Source: Trichoplusia ni
Taxonomy: Eukaryota > Arthropoda > Insecta > Lepidoptera > Noctuidae
Assembly: GCF_003590095.1 (NCBI RefSeq)
Contig: NC_039492.1
Span: 9,238,001-9,302,000 of the forward strand
DNA: 64,000 bases
Direction of reading: 5' to 3'
The position numbers and the translations under genes were made by a program. The notes under the pieces are model-generated. The model searched no databases, was not told the DNA's origin, and was given only the letters and a program-made list of their open reading frames with translations. Below are positions 25,000 to 37,619 of the stretch, in pieces. Positions within the stretch are counted from its first letter, which is position 1, and the number at the start of each line of letters is the position of its first letter.

Positions 25000-25230
25000 T
25001 GCATGCAGGATGTGCTTACGCCGCGGAGGTTGCTTGTGCTTTGACTCCGATACCGATTACGTACGGCTTTATTTTATTATTGTTTAATAATTGACGCGGT
25101 ACGGAGTCGCATTTTGATAAAGGCGCGCGTGCGAGCGTATGGCGCGAACCGCTCTGATTGGCGAACTGAGCGGACACGGCGAGCACACATTGATTTGGCG
25201 GGAGAACCACTTTGTAGGCTCCAAGTATTA
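25000..25230 (-). promoter_or_regulatory. Candidate promoter and first non-coding exon of the hexosaminidase gene
   Basis: This GC-rich island with many CpG lies in AT-rich DNA. On the minus strand it carries a CCAAT box (complement of attgg at 25157-25161), an initiator-like TCAGTT (25169-25164), and the strong-looking splice donor gc|gtaagc (exon end at 25020). The start-codon exon of the hexosaminidase gene has an acceptor at 19832 with no first exon otherwise assigned. Linking the two is inference from orientation and motifs; the island could equally serve a plus-strand transcript. Confidence 0.35.
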
Positions 25231-25910
25231 GTTAGGACACAGACTGCACCTTTCTATTACTTGGATACTACATCATTGAGTTATTAAGTAGTGAACGCAC
25301 AGCACTGTTTGAACATTTATATAAGTATATAGTGTGAATCTACTTCTTTACAATGTTTCATCGAGATAATCTATTCTAATTAATCTTAAACTATGACACA
25401 AGCTAGGTCAAGTATCGTAAGTACGAGATAATATGATAGCTAACAAATAAATAAACTATCTACTAAAGATTGAAAAAAAAAACCTTCCAGTAATAATTAT
25501 AAATTATTTTGTCAAAAAAAGTGTTTTCCAAATTCCTCTTACTACTAAGATATAATTACAGAATTCGTAAAATACTCGACATTGAATTCTATTTACATTA
25601 AATTTAATACATAAGTACCATACATTTGTTTAACATATGTACATACACTCCTTGCAACATGCCTAAGCTACAAATATTTATGAAGTCATTCTCAAGACAA
25701 AGACATGAAAATAATTATCTTGGAACACCAATTAGGCATGGATGTTTACATTTTCCGCGGATAATTGAACTAAAGCAACGATGTGTTTATGAGAATTCGA
25801 AACTGACGCACCCGTTTGAACTTTACGTGCTATTCGTAGTAATTACAAGAATTAGGAACTAGATGAAATAGGTAGGTACCAAGGAGTTCCATTTATTTAT
25901 AGTTACGAAT

Positions 25911-26333
25911 CAGCGTTGCCAGACGTCCCGATTTTGGCGGGACGTCCCGATTTTTAAATCAAATTTAAATGTCCCGCGCGGGACAGCCTCGGTCCCGCTT
26001 TTCGGAGAGAACTTGTACGGACGTGGCAGGTAGATACTACGTCCAGATTGTTGAAAAAGAAAGTCGCGTAATGAAGATAAGAGTGTGGGAGAGAGAGAGG
26101 GGTGCTACCGTCGCCGGGGCAGATTCACACCAAGTACGAATCTAAAAAAAAGCTCGATCAATTTTTCGCAAAGTTAAGTTACACTTGTCTTGTTTGCTTT
26201 TGTTTTGTTCGGAACATCGAACACATCAAACATCAACGTAATTTTTACTATGTCCCGCTTCTGAAGAATCCCGCAATTTTCACTCAAAAAGTACCAAAGT
26301 CCCGACTTGTCAAATAAAAATCTGGCAACGCTG
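25911..26333. mobile_element. Non-autonomous hAT-type transposon, 423 bp
   Basis: The terminal inverted repeats cagcgttgccaga (25911-25923) and tctggcaacgctg (26321-26333) are exact. They are flanked by an exact 8-bp duplication ttacgaat at 25903-25910 and 26334-26341, the hallmark of hAT elements. The interior has many gtcccg or cgggac motifs clustered near both ends, likely subterminal binding sites for a transposase. There is no full transposase, only a short open stretch, so it depends on a partner element. Confidence 0.88.
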
Positions 26334-27237
26334 TTACGAATACAGGAATAGCCCTTCTGCCCGTGACGTAGGCAAGCGATGGATGAAGCCAAAATCGCTC
26401 TTATGTTCGGATTACATGGATATATGGGCCACCGACCTCCCAGCCTTGCTACCCACTCCCCCCAATTGATGTCATAATAGTTTAAACATATTAACAAAAT
26501 TATATGCTATTGTCGAAAGTTCTAAAAACTCATGCTAAATAAATCATGAGAATGTGGAATGAACATCAATTCATAAATGTAGGTAAGCTAAATGTGTCAT
26601 TTAAATGTCAAAACGATTAGTAATATGAGCGTCTATTATTTACACTTACATAAATAGTAATTTCTATTTAATTAAATTAGGGAATATAATGGTTACCTAT
26701 GGTGGCAATACTAAGGTACCTACCTGCAATACTGTCATTTATAATTGAATTAGGTAATTATGCAAATAATTTTATTGTTAATTTTTGTTCAAAACACGTT
26801 GTTAATTTATGTATTTTTAATTCTCTAAATATTATTACCAGCCATTAAAAAGATAGGTAGATTAAAAATACAAATATAGAATAAACACTCCTTGGTCGAC
26901 TCAAGCATTAGTTACTCTTTAAAAAAAAGTCAGTGAGGGATAAATTGCTTTCATAATACGTTTTAATAAATCATTTCGATAAGGCCGAGTTAATACAAAA
27001 CAATGATCAAAATTATTTAAAAATATCAGGCATCTAACAAAGTTAAAAAGTGTATGTAGCTTTGGGATTTATTGAAGTCGGTAGAACTTTCAAGGGTGCT
27101 GCTTATTCCAGTAAAACTCAGACTACTGTCCTTTAAAATATAACCATTTCGTACTTACAAAAAGTTTTATTCAAGTATATTAAAGAAAAGTTTCTACTTC
27201 TAATAATTACAAAGGTTTATTATCACATTAACTAAGA

Positions 27238-27281
27238 AATTAGGTTTTTATAGTAATTACTACCTTTATAAAAACCTAATT
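27238..27281. repeat. Perfect hairpin, 15-bp arms
   Basis: aattaggtttttata (27238-27252) is mirrored exactly by tataaaaacctaatt (27267-27281) across a 14-base loop. No target-site duplication was noticed. Confidence 0.85.
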
Positions 27282-27500
27282 GTTTTTTTTTATTTGCTAA
27301 ATAAGAAAGAAATTAAATAGAAATTCCATGTTCTATGCAAGAGTTGGGCATATCTGTAAGTGGGCCAACTTTAGATTTTAACTTTTAAGTTTATCTGTAA
27401 TAGTATCCTAAAAAATGTATTAGTATATAAGTCGAAGGAGTGACATGATTCATGGTTCAACACAATTAGTTGCATTAATATCTGCAGTGTTATTTGTACC

Positions 27501-27573
27501 TAATCTATGGATTGCATTTTAAGCCACAGACAAGTGTTGTTTCTATATTATCTATGGATTGCATTTAAGCCCC
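27501..27573 (+). repeat. Direct duplication of about 25 bases
   Basis: tctatggattgcattttaag near 27504 and tctatggattgcatttaagc near 27551 form a near-identical tandem-like pair about 47 bases apart. Confidence 0.65.
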
Positions 27574-30500
27574 AGTCCCGTTGAACCGCGTGAATCTGAT
27601 CTGACCCCATTATCTCGATCCCGTTACCTCGGCGCGTAGCTATGGTGCGAAACACCATTGTATGTAGGTTCATGCATTCTGCAATATACAACAAAGGCAA
27701 CGATTAAATCTATTTTTGTTGGCAAATGAACATGAAGTCGCCATTTTGATTCAAATGCAGAATTTGAACTATGGACTTGTAGAGTTAGAAACTTGGGTAA
27801 AAAGTCTAGAGTTGGCAAAATTTTGGATAAAATGTGTTTGATGTTATATTATGATCATTAAAGTTATTCTGAATTGCTGGTACTCAGCTTAATATTTACA
27901 TAATTGGAAGAAGGTACATATATTTTCATTAGGGCTTACACTTCACCTGTAAAACTAATACTGTTGCCGTTGTGGAAGAGAGATGCCGCTACACCGTGTA
28001 ATCGGCCGTCTTATTTCCACAAGCAATGCTTGAAGAACCTGAGGACAGCGATTAAAGAAAATATTTTAGTAATTCATTTGAAGGAAAGAAAACCTTACTC
28101 ATTTCAATATCATTTACCCACTCTGCCCTCTTCCACTGTTTCGAGTTTTAGGATATTCCAAAAATTACGAATACTTTAATCTATTAAAATAGATGTATTT
28201 ACATCTAGATAGGCATAATCAGAATAAAATGAGAACTTGATTTAAATCTTACGGAACTAGTTATGTTAACCGTTTTTTAGTCAAGTCTGGACTGGAACGT
28301 GGATTTTAACAAGGTCAAATACAATCTATACATGTGTATAATAAAAGTCTAATGAGGGTCGATTCTGTACATTGTAAATGAGAAAAAAACACTACTTCCT
28401 TATTAAGGATTTCATACAAGTAACAGGGGCCAAGACTGATAAGATCAACAATTTTTTTTTTATCCGTCGTTCGTTTTGCTTACAAAAATTACGGATTTTG
28501 ATGAAACTTCAATAACTTCATAATCATCACTTCTTAATAACTTCATAGCTGACATCAGCATAATCGAGGATAGGAAGCAAAAGGGACTCCGCAAGTGAAA
28601 TTTGATAGCAGTTGGTAGAAAATGTCGTAGTCTCCCTAGTTAACCAGCCGGGCTAATCAGTTTTTGACCTTTCTCCTGAATCTTTAATTCCCAAAAGAGA
28701 TTTTGGCCTATGTGTTGCTCATAATCTGGGACAATTATGACCAGTAACTTCGGGAAGTTAGCCTAGGCATAAGTTCAAGGAATGAACTAGGAGTTTTTTA
28801 ATCAAACGTTGAGTAATAAAAGATTAAATAGACAATATTTATAAATGCCAGTGCACCTTCATGATAAATTGGCGAGACGCTCGAGTGCTCATACTTCAAT
28901 TGGTTTGAACTTAGTCAACATTTGCCAAGAGGACCAGCCGTTAACCTTTAACATAAAGTCGTAAATAAGATAATACACAGAACTAGTCTGCTATAGTACT
29001 GAAGGTAAACTACTTGGTTTATCCTTCTAATCCCGAAATCACGAGTTTGTATGCATCGATGTTTGTTCCTCTTTCAACAAAAAATACTGTACGGATTTAG
29101 ATGAAATTTGGTGCACGGATTGTAATAACCAAATTATGATTAATAGGACATTAATAATTAAAAAAAAATGTTATATTGTTATAGTTTTGACTTGTTAACT
29201 GACAAGTTTAACTTTGATGAGCAGAACTCGGATCATTCTTACAGAAACCTTTCGTCTTCTAATATTTTTAATCAAAGACATTGTTAATTGTATTTATTAA
29301 ACCGACAAGATGACGAATAAGCCTGGGTACGGCCCGGTTTAAATGAACCAGCTTACATCGGTACCCGTGTTTAACGCCACTAGGACATGTTTAATTACTG
29401 CGAAAGTCGTTTAAAGTACACGGTAACCTATACAATTAAATTAACATTACAAAAGAATGTCACCGCAAAAAGTGTGACGATGCAGTTTATCAGCAAATCT
29501 GCAACATAAGTTTAAAAACATTAGGTTAAATATGCAACCTAGATAAAACCGTGCAAGTGGGGCGGTAAAGCAAGTGTTCGTTGGTGCCTCGGTGTAGTGG
29601 CCATATTAAAAACTCATTAAATCTGGCACACGCGGTGCTGTTAGCACATTTCATGCATCTAGGGCAGAACGTTTGCACTAACGATAAGGCACTGCTAGAT
29701 AAACCGGTATTTGTGTTTATAAAATGACTGTACATTAAGATTTATATTAGTGTCTGGAAGCACTGCCCGATTTGGGTACAAGTTTTAAGTCAAATATGTA
29801 TATTAAAAAAAAAACTGACAGATTACAAGAGAAATGGAGTTGAAGACGATAAAGTAGTCTTCCACATTCGTTAATCTATATTATCAATCCCACAAAAATT
29901 ATGAGAACATCCATCAGCTGTGGAACTAACGTGAAAACAAAAGGCATTATTGTTTGGTATCAAAGAGAAAGTTAGTGAACATCGAAAGTCTAGATAAAAC
30001 GGCCATTTGAAACACACAGTGTACTCAATAACGCCCGTTGTAGTCACATCACGTCTACCTGCATTGCTCGGCATTTTTATCAGCAGATCATTTACATAGG
30101 TACAAATAAATTACATGTATCCGGCAATTTTGTTCAAATTACTGTAAATAGACATTTGGTTGTTCATTTTTTTGTTATTATAACCGATGAAGACTAAAGA
30201 TCGTTGGAATGAAATGTCATGAGACCTGTGAAAAAAGCAACGATCCTTAATAGTTTTTCGCGTTGTCTTGGTTAGAGTAGTCACTATCTTAAAATGTTAT
30301 TAATTAATCTAAGATTAAAAAATAAATAAAAACAAACCACTTAAAACTTAAAAAACTTGGAAGAAGTGTTCCACTAAAGTTCAAAGAAAGTATCTATGCC
30401 TAAACTTCAATGCAATATACATCCCTTGTACATATTATGTTCTCAATATTTAGCGGCTGTCAGGCAAAAAAGAGTCTAAAAGAAAGTAATTCAAAAGTTA

Positions 30501-31074
30501 GTAGAAGAAAGTAAGTTGCCTAAAAGGCCACGGCTCCTAATATGGCCCATTGAAAAAAAAACAACTTATAATTATTTGAAACGTGTCAAATTATATACGA
30601 TACCATTTTAACAAGAAACTTTGTCCAGTTCTATTTATGGCATAAAATTAAAAGTCACCATGAACGATGCATTGCATGTTTAGTAGGAGTACTTACACAA
30701 AACTAGAACAATTTTATTATGTGCAGTAATAGATCTCATGCAAGATGACAGAATGAAGGTTATAACTATCTGCACGTCGCATCTAGTTTTGTATGAAATT
30801 AATGAAAATAAATTGATGCTTGGACTTTATTGGAGCAATAATTACAAAGTAGTTTCAGAAAAGAAGAAAATCAGTCCAACCATTTCAATTATTAGCTGAA
30901 AAACTGTAAAAAATATTTTGGTGTACTTTAGTAATAAATAACGGTTATTTCAATATTACATACAGGCACTAAAGCTTTTTATGTGCATTACTCAAATAAG
31001 CTCAGTGTTACCCAAACTGCGACCCCTGAGTTTGTTTCGACATTTATTCTACGAGTAGATAGGGTAGTTAGATA

Positions 31075-31170
31075 GGACATGTCGACTCCAGCTTTCTCAA
31101 AAAAGACATGTAAAAGTGATGAAATATCCTATTTGCAGAATACATGATTTCATTTCATTTCAAACTGCGT
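31075..31170 (+). repeat. LINE 3' end fragment
   Basis: It reads gacatgtcgactccagcttt, then aagtgatgaaatatcctatt and gcagaatacatgatttcatt. It matches the end of the element at 12780-12870. Confidence 0.6.
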
Positions 31171-32200
31171 TTCTCTCCACACGTCTCCCTAAATGTCCCG
31201 CACTATACTAACCATTTAAACCATTTGTATTAATATTAAAACTGATTGTTATTTTAAGTTCTGCATTATTTGTCGTAACAAGATACAATCAAATAATTTA
31301 CATTCTTTATTCAATGTTTACGTTTATTTGTTTCTACTCGCAATAAGGGAGAAATGTGAAAATAAAAAACAGATACTGACAATATAAACATCTAGGAAAA
31401 TAAACAATCAATGCCAGGTATTGTTACATAAGTACACACACCATCGTACTTACATTTAAAAAACTTTCTTTAACAGCTTCATAAACATGTAGGTACAATT
31501 GTGCCATGCATGGCGCAGTCATTTAAACATTTTACAATTCCGCGTGCATGCTTCCTAGTCAGACACGAATGATTGAAAGTAGCGGCTAATTAAAACAAAA
31601 GCATACATTTTACAGTCTCTTCCTCCCTTTATAGTTTTACGTAAGAGCGCTTCCTCGGGGAAATATTCGATGTAAGCTGATGGTAGCGGGTGATTAATCA
31701 CGTCGGTATTGCTAAATTGGATTGTACGGAAGTCTACCGACTTCATGTTATAATTGTTTATTTATGTGTACTTACTTAAATATTTATTCATTCGTGTGCA
31801 TTCAGGAAAATTCTAGACTAGTTACGCTCTTGTGTGTAAAGCCCTGAAACCAAATAAGTATAGAGACTTATTAATGAATTGATACCCTATAAGTACTTTC
31901 ATCAAACCCAGATGATTGGTGCATTTTTTAAAGACCCTCTTCCATGTAACATCAGGTATTTAACTACATATTATAACTTTCTTCCAACTCTTTCAAGACC
32001 TAAAAGATTGTTACAACATTTGCAATAGGGAAGTAAATACTGTGCTATGAAAACAACTAATCTAAGTAATGGGAAAAAAATGGGAAAACACATACCTACC
32101 ATACTACACATACTTATTAATTTTATTTATATTACCTATGTAAGGAATGTGAGAAGCTTCACCTAATTATGTTTAGTTCTAAATGAGCAGGTTTCACGAA

Positions 32201-32753
32201 AATGGTATCGATATCACGAGTCTAAGAAGTATTGTTACGGTTGTGGAAGCATGGCAGCAGAATACGACGATTCGTAGCGGCATCTTTGTACCACACCCCC
32301 AATAATATTGCTGTCGGCACCCAGGATTTGTCTTCTTCTTTCCTATCTAGATACTACTACTGCCATCTTGTGAATAACCTATGAAGTTATACGAATAAGC
32401 TCAGCTTCGTTATTCTACGCGCTCATTGTTGCCCGCTCTAAAAAGAAATGTAATACGATAACTGGGTATACATTAACCACTTTTTCGGATGCAATGATTT
32501 GCAATGCAGATGCAAATGCAGAATGCAGATGCAGTGTTCTACCCTGGCCTTTTTTGTTAGATAGGTACCTGTTAGTAATTAGGTAATATTTTACTTGAAT
32601 GAAATGACGACTCTTTTACAATGGTAGAAATTACTCTGCAAACAATGGTACGATTTTGGAAAAAATATCGGGCAACTCGCTGTTTCAAGTTGGTCTCGTA
32701 ATTCGTGTGTGGTTTTTACGTTTATTTTTTTAATTTCTGAGTGAAATTTTAAA
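32201..32753 (+). promoter_or_regulatory. Probable promoter and leader of the MCRIP-family gene
   Basis: The region is immediately upstream of the start codon at 32754. It contains a YY1/Pho-like tgccatcttg at about 32360 and a short array of atgcag repeats at 32489-32535. No TATA box is placed where it would define a start site. The role is inferred from position. Confidence 0.3.
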
Positions 32754-34372
32754 ATGTATACTGTTTCTAAAGGACCCAGCAAAATTGTAGCTAAAACACG
32801 ACGAGGTAGTTATAGTATTACAATATATTTTGTTTTGAAAATGAAGTTCGAACTTGTCAGTGATCATGTGAGATGAAAATATCGTATACTTATTTTCAAT
32901 TACAGGCCTCTCACAGAACTTAGAAAGGTTGGACAGCCGTAAAGATCATAATAGAAAGTCTTCAGAATCTGACAATGGGGAAATTATCAAGTGAGTAATT
33001 ACTAATGCAGAAATCCTAATTACATAGTGCTGGTAAAGATTTCGTCAGTTTTTACATAACCTCTTCGGCCGAAGATGTGTACTTGTTTATAGTTTTATAA
33101 CATTTGGCATGACAACAATGGGAATTAAAGGCATAATATTCCATAGTTATAACTTAGTATATCCGATCGGAGTCTTATAGAACTTTGATAACACTAAGAT
33201 TCTTATTGGATTGTTTGTTTCTTCCTTTTCAGCATGCCCAAGCCTATCTTTCATTCCAATGGTAAAAAGACAGTACACCAAAGAATACAGCACCATGTGA
33301 TCACGCCGCAACATGAAGAAATCATTAGATATATCAGTGAAAGTAAGTTTAATGCATTTTGCTTTACCCATGATTGTTTGACTTTAGCATAATAATAAAA
33401 AAAAGTAATGATATTTATTACACAATTGTAGTATTTTATCTTGATGTGAATATTATAAAGCAATTTATGAAATTAATATGATAATTTCAGCTTGGACACA
33501 GTCAGCTTATGGTGAAAGTGAACCCACAACACCTACAAGCAATAATGGTGAGTATTAACATTTTTATTTTTAGTACCCAACCAAAACAAGAATATTAATT
33601 TTCAAATTTCTTTGTGTTACATGTATTTAGTACAAAATGCATATTTAAGAAATTAAAACTGACTTTTTTTTTAACCACAAATGTTCCTTACAATTGGAAA
33701 CTCTGTGTTCTCATTGTCCTTAGATGACATGTCATGTAAACTATTTGCCCTACTTACCACATTAAAGCTGTAGTATGTTGCCATGTGTACTGTTTCAATC
33801 AATTAAGGCAGTCCACAGTGCATAACAATTCAATGACACTTACAACTTGGTTCAATTGTGTATTAATAGGTAGCTATATAATAGGTTGCTTTTCATTTAT
33901 GACTTGCATAAAAGACCCCCCCAATGTACTGATATTTAATAGTACTATGTTTTGAATATAATGATACCACAGATTGTAAGTTGAGATTTATTATTTGCAA
34001 TCTAATCTGATCTTGCATGATACATATAATAAAACCTGATAGCAGTTTCCCCATATTGAATTTTTACATTTAATAGTCTGATTTTAATTCCTTTTTATTC
34101 TATTATTATTGTGTGGAGTGTGGAAATATAAAACAATACTATTGTTAATATTTATTTAACACATAATATAATCCATTCTGATCGTATACAGAATTGTGTT
34201 TGCAATGTAATTATAACTATTTCCAGAATCTGGCAGCTCGTCACCGGCCCCACCGTCTAATCTATACTACCAAGACGATGCCCCCAGCCCAGTGCTGCGC
34301 GACTTCAAGCCCTTCGATCTGGAGACATGGTGGGGCAAGAGACTGTTCCAGAACATCACTAACTCCCTCTGA
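32754..34372 (+). CDS. MCRIP: MAPK-regulated corepressor-interacting protein family (MCRIP/FAM195), 5 exons, 149 aa
   Basis: Exons are 32754-32805, 32906-32990, 33233-33342, 33491-33547 and 34227-34372; they total 450 nt with matching phases. The N-terminus MYTVSKGPSKIVAKTRR is close to the start of vertebrate MCRIP2. The family's central motif appears as TPQHEEIIRYISETW (vertebrates have HEEN.RF..EAW), and the C-terminus FKPFDLETWW followed by LFQNITNSL matches the closing FxPxDLxxWW segment. The protein is small, has no signal peptide or membrane segment, and is Ser/Pro-rich between the motifs. Vertebrate members are ERK substrates that bind CtBP or associate with RNA granules; that function here is by homology only. 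The next plus-strand gene begins about 3.2 kb downstream. Confidence 0.92.
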
Positions 34373-36502
34373 GCTAGCACAACACACACCTAAGAAGCGG
34401 GAACACAAAAGTTGGCGGTAGCGTAAGTCACAATCATCTGTAGTTTACTAAATTTTCATTTAAAAGTGTTTGCCTCTTTACAAATACAGGAAACGGTTAT
34501 GCTCCAGTCAATTGTTTTAAGTACAAGTTTTGGAATGCTGACTGGATGAATGTATGCCTAGCCAGTTGTGTCTGGTTGTAACTGAAAGCTTTAAACTAAG
34601 AACAATGCCATTTGTATCACAGAGTTTACTTACAACGTAGGTATGAGTCACCCATTAAAAGGTATTAATCAACTGTATAGAGACCTACAACTAATTAATT
34701 ATTAAATTACTAAATACATATATTACTATATCTGTTGCGTAACAATGAATTTATTATACACTTATTAAATTATAATGCCAGCTTATTTTTATACAATATT
34801 TTTAAAAACATTGTTAACAATTAAGGAATTGAAATAATTTCTTAAAAAGTTAAGTAATCTACAGTTGATTGTGGATCTCAGTAGTTATGTCATATCGTAA
34901 GTGAAATTTTCCAAAAGCTCAATTTCTTTGCATTGTTACTTTGAACCAATATTCTTTAAGATTGTTATGTTGTGTGAATGTTTTTGGTTGATGAATATTA
35001 AAATACAAATGTCTAAATTCAGAATATATTTATACCAAAGAATATCATGTTGAATATGTGACCGCATTAAGACAAATTGTGTAAAATTTAAAATGATTAT
35101 TATACAAGTTATGCCAAATTTATATTAGCGAAATTGTTTATTGAAGTTACAGTTATTTACTATGTAGTCTAGCATTGTTCAAACCATCGTAATAACTACA
35201 AGTTACCATCACAATTTTTCTCGAGAGATTTGAACATCGCTGTTTTGCAGCTATTTTACGTTGTTATATTTTTCTTATACATGCCTTATTGCAATCGCAA
35301 TGTTGCAATCATACTATTAAAAGTGCCTAAATACAGCAATAGTGTAAACAGTATTATAAATTGTTATGTATCGCGAAGTGTTGTTAAATTGTAAATATTT
35401 AAAGGCCACCTCTACTTCACTTTCATTAACTTAAAGTTAGGCCTTTTTGTTACTGTCAGAATCACTCTTTCTGTTTTGAAGCGATTAGTACGCCAACCGG
35501 TCTCAACCCTAGTTACATCTGGGTTCCTTTTATGTAAGTATTTGTTTTATAATTACTTATGTATAGACACATGTTAATAGCGCATTGCCCTTTATATATT
35601 GTTTCAATTTTATTTAATATTTTACATAAGTATATTTATTGTATGTTTCATGTAAATATCTGAAATTTTTAATTAATAAATCATTTCATCCCAAAGTCTA
35701 CCAATGTAGTTGTGATGTTGGGCAGCTATAATTATGTTATTGTTACCACAAGACCACTGTTACAGTAGATCTTGTATCTCGATATAAACTCTAAATTAAT
35801 CTCATGTTGTATGTTCAAACTAGTTGTCATTGGTAAATTTTATCGACTCAAGTTTATGTTTTAGTTATCCTGTTGCCTTGTGTCGGATATATAATGAAAG
35901 TTAAATTCTCGCGACTGGCCTCTACTACAAATGTTACTGTTATTGTTGTTAGTGTTAAATCACTTGTTTAATGTTTATTTGTGTTATGCCTAGCTTCTCA
36001 TACTCGAGGCTGAACAATGTCTTCCAGATCAATATACATCAATTTAATCATGTTATTTGTCATGTACAAATCTTTGGAATATTGGTTTTATTTCCTTTGT
36101 ACATAAGAAAATTTACAATAATGTTTATTTGACATAGACATTCATGAACCAACGAAAATGATGCTTTACAAGTTCACTTGTTTTGTATATATTACTGCAG
36201 TAATTGTAAATTAATGGTTTTACTACATTAGTAGATATGCATTGAATTTGAATTAATATTTTAATGGAATTATTTATATTTGCTTTTGTGTAACATGTAA
36301 TATGTTACTATTACTGCAAATGAGCGAGTACAAAACGAGTCAACGCGTAAGGTGATATTAATTTATGCCATAAGCAATAAATGCACGGAACGTAGTATAA
36401 TTTTTAACCTTTTAGATGAAATATTTGAGTCGTAGTTGTAACGCAGGAGAATATTTTTAGACTGATTTAGTTATTAAAACGTTATGCTTTTTGTTGTAGT
36501 TG

Positions 36503-36508
36503 AATAAA
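36503..36508 (+). terminator. Candidate polyadenylation signal, MCRIP gene
   Basis: AATAAA within tgaataaacc. It is one of three candidates; earlier ones are at 35675 and 36376. Orientation and position fit, but there is no transcript evidence. Confidence 0.3.
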
Positions 36509-37186
36509 CCATCTGATAAATTTGTAATAGTTTTCTTTCGAACTAAATAGTCCAATCCAATCCAACTAGTCTTTCAAGACCTATATTCACACACATTTGT
36601 TTTATAATTTGATGAGACGCCTTCTGTTGTTAATACTACCTAATACATTTGATACTGCTATTTATTTATACTAGGTAATTACTATTTAAAAGTAACCTAT
36701 GTAAAATCTAGTAGCAAAAAAATATTCTTGCAAACTCTACCTTTTTTAACCTTTTTGGGGGTTCGTTACTATCTACGAAAAATAAAACTTTCTCTATGAC
36801 TATAGTGACAAACAGACGGGTTTTGACGTATTTTACAGGGATTTTTTAGCAGAACTAAAATATAATTTTGAGATGCAAGGTATCAAAATACGGAACGATC
36901 TGTTTTCTCCGAGCAACGTCAAATGTGTTTCTATTAATGATTCGACGGTAAGTAATGTAAGTATCCATTTTTCATACATCTAATCAAAGCTGCTGTTTTG
37001 GTCAACTACACGAAATAACTAAATAATATATAAGTACCTACTGACTGTTATCTGATAGTATGAGCAATATTGGATGCTTTTTCTACTACTTACGACCTCT
37101 TGCCTCCGGAAAACAGTATTTCTTAGGTTTTAATAGCAAAACGTGAACTCTTTTTTTTCTGTTAAAGATAGGGAATCCTCTCTTGG

Positions 37187-37215
37187 ACAGCCACTTCCTC
37201 GGAGGAAGTGGCTGT
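37187..37215. repeat. Perfect palindrome, 14-bp arms with 1-base centre
   Basis: acagccacttcctc (37187-37200), one g, then gaggaagtggctgt (37202-37215). Each arm contains an ETS-like core (ttcc or ggaa). Confidence 0.9.
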
Positions 37216-37619
37216 TAGACTCTTACTGACTAATCCTGGACCGCTGTGCTACGTTATCCGCGTTTTTGTTTCGGTATATGGCAATATTGGCAATGCGCAA
37301 TCCTTCATACACAAAAAAAGAAACGTGAACTCCTATTGCTAGGACCTAAAACTACGATTGCTCAGACTGCTGCCAGCCAGACTGTCGCCAGGGTGTTGGT
37401 GCCTATTGAACTGCTATCGTTGCCATCAATAATCACAAATGATGTGACACTTCTTGCTATAACTACTAAAAAGAATAAATAAATTAAGTAAGGAGCAATG
37501 CAGCAATCATGTTTTTATAGATAATGTTACTAAACCCTTAAAGCACGAGTCAAAATCGCACTTGGCCGATTTCTCCATACAATTACCCTTTACAGCCTGA
37601 AATACCTCCAAAGAACTTT

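Larger units (their letters stand above)
19832..25000. other. Upstream region or intron before the hexosaminidase start exon
   Basis: The acceptor just before 19832 (minus strand, pyrimidine-rich and ending ttgttcag) implies that a 5' non-coding exon lies upstream, so most of this stretch is probably an intron. It contains a family A fragment near 22150-22210, MITE-like family B copy 3, a tRNA-related SINE at 23268 and an RTE tail at 23565-23760. No coding sequence is supported. Confidence 0.5.
26342..32200. other. Gene-free AT-rich intergenic region
   Basis: No exon with coherent splice borders was found on either strand. Contents noted: a hairpin at 27238-27281, a short direct duplication at 27501-27573, LINE-tail fragments near 29040-29120 and 31075-31165, and homopolymer runs. 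The rest shows nothing I can name. Confidence 0.6.
34373..37595 (+). other. AT-rich 3' flank of MCRIP and upstream part of the next gene
   Basis: The first about 2.1 kb is likely the 3' UTR of the MCRIP gene. AATAAA hexamers occur at 35675-35680, 36376-36381 and 36503-36508. Beyond 36.7 kb there are LINE-like pieces (gggggttcgttactatctac near 36760; a caagtgcgattttgactcgt type sequence, reversed, at 37545-37570) and a 29-bp palindrome at 37187-37215. Upstream exons of the coiled-coil gene are expected here or further left but could not be placed. Confidence 0.45.

Noticed and set aside
24800..25087. 95-codon plus-strand open frame in the GC-rich island
   Set aside because: Cys/Tyr/Phe-rich with no domain; the island is better explained as promoter DNA.
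26102..26317. Short open frame inside the hAT element as a possible transposase
   Set aside because: It is only 71 codons with no recognisable catalytic residues, so the element is treated as non-autonomous.
27238..27281. Hairpin considered as a microRNA precursor
   Set aside because: The stem is only 15 bp, shorter than needed for Drosha/Dicer processing.
37246..37482. 78-codon open frame upstream of the coiled-coil gene
   Set aside because: It begins without a good start context, ends in a stop with no usable donor in frame, and overlaps repeat-like sequence, so it was not accepted as the missing 5' exon.
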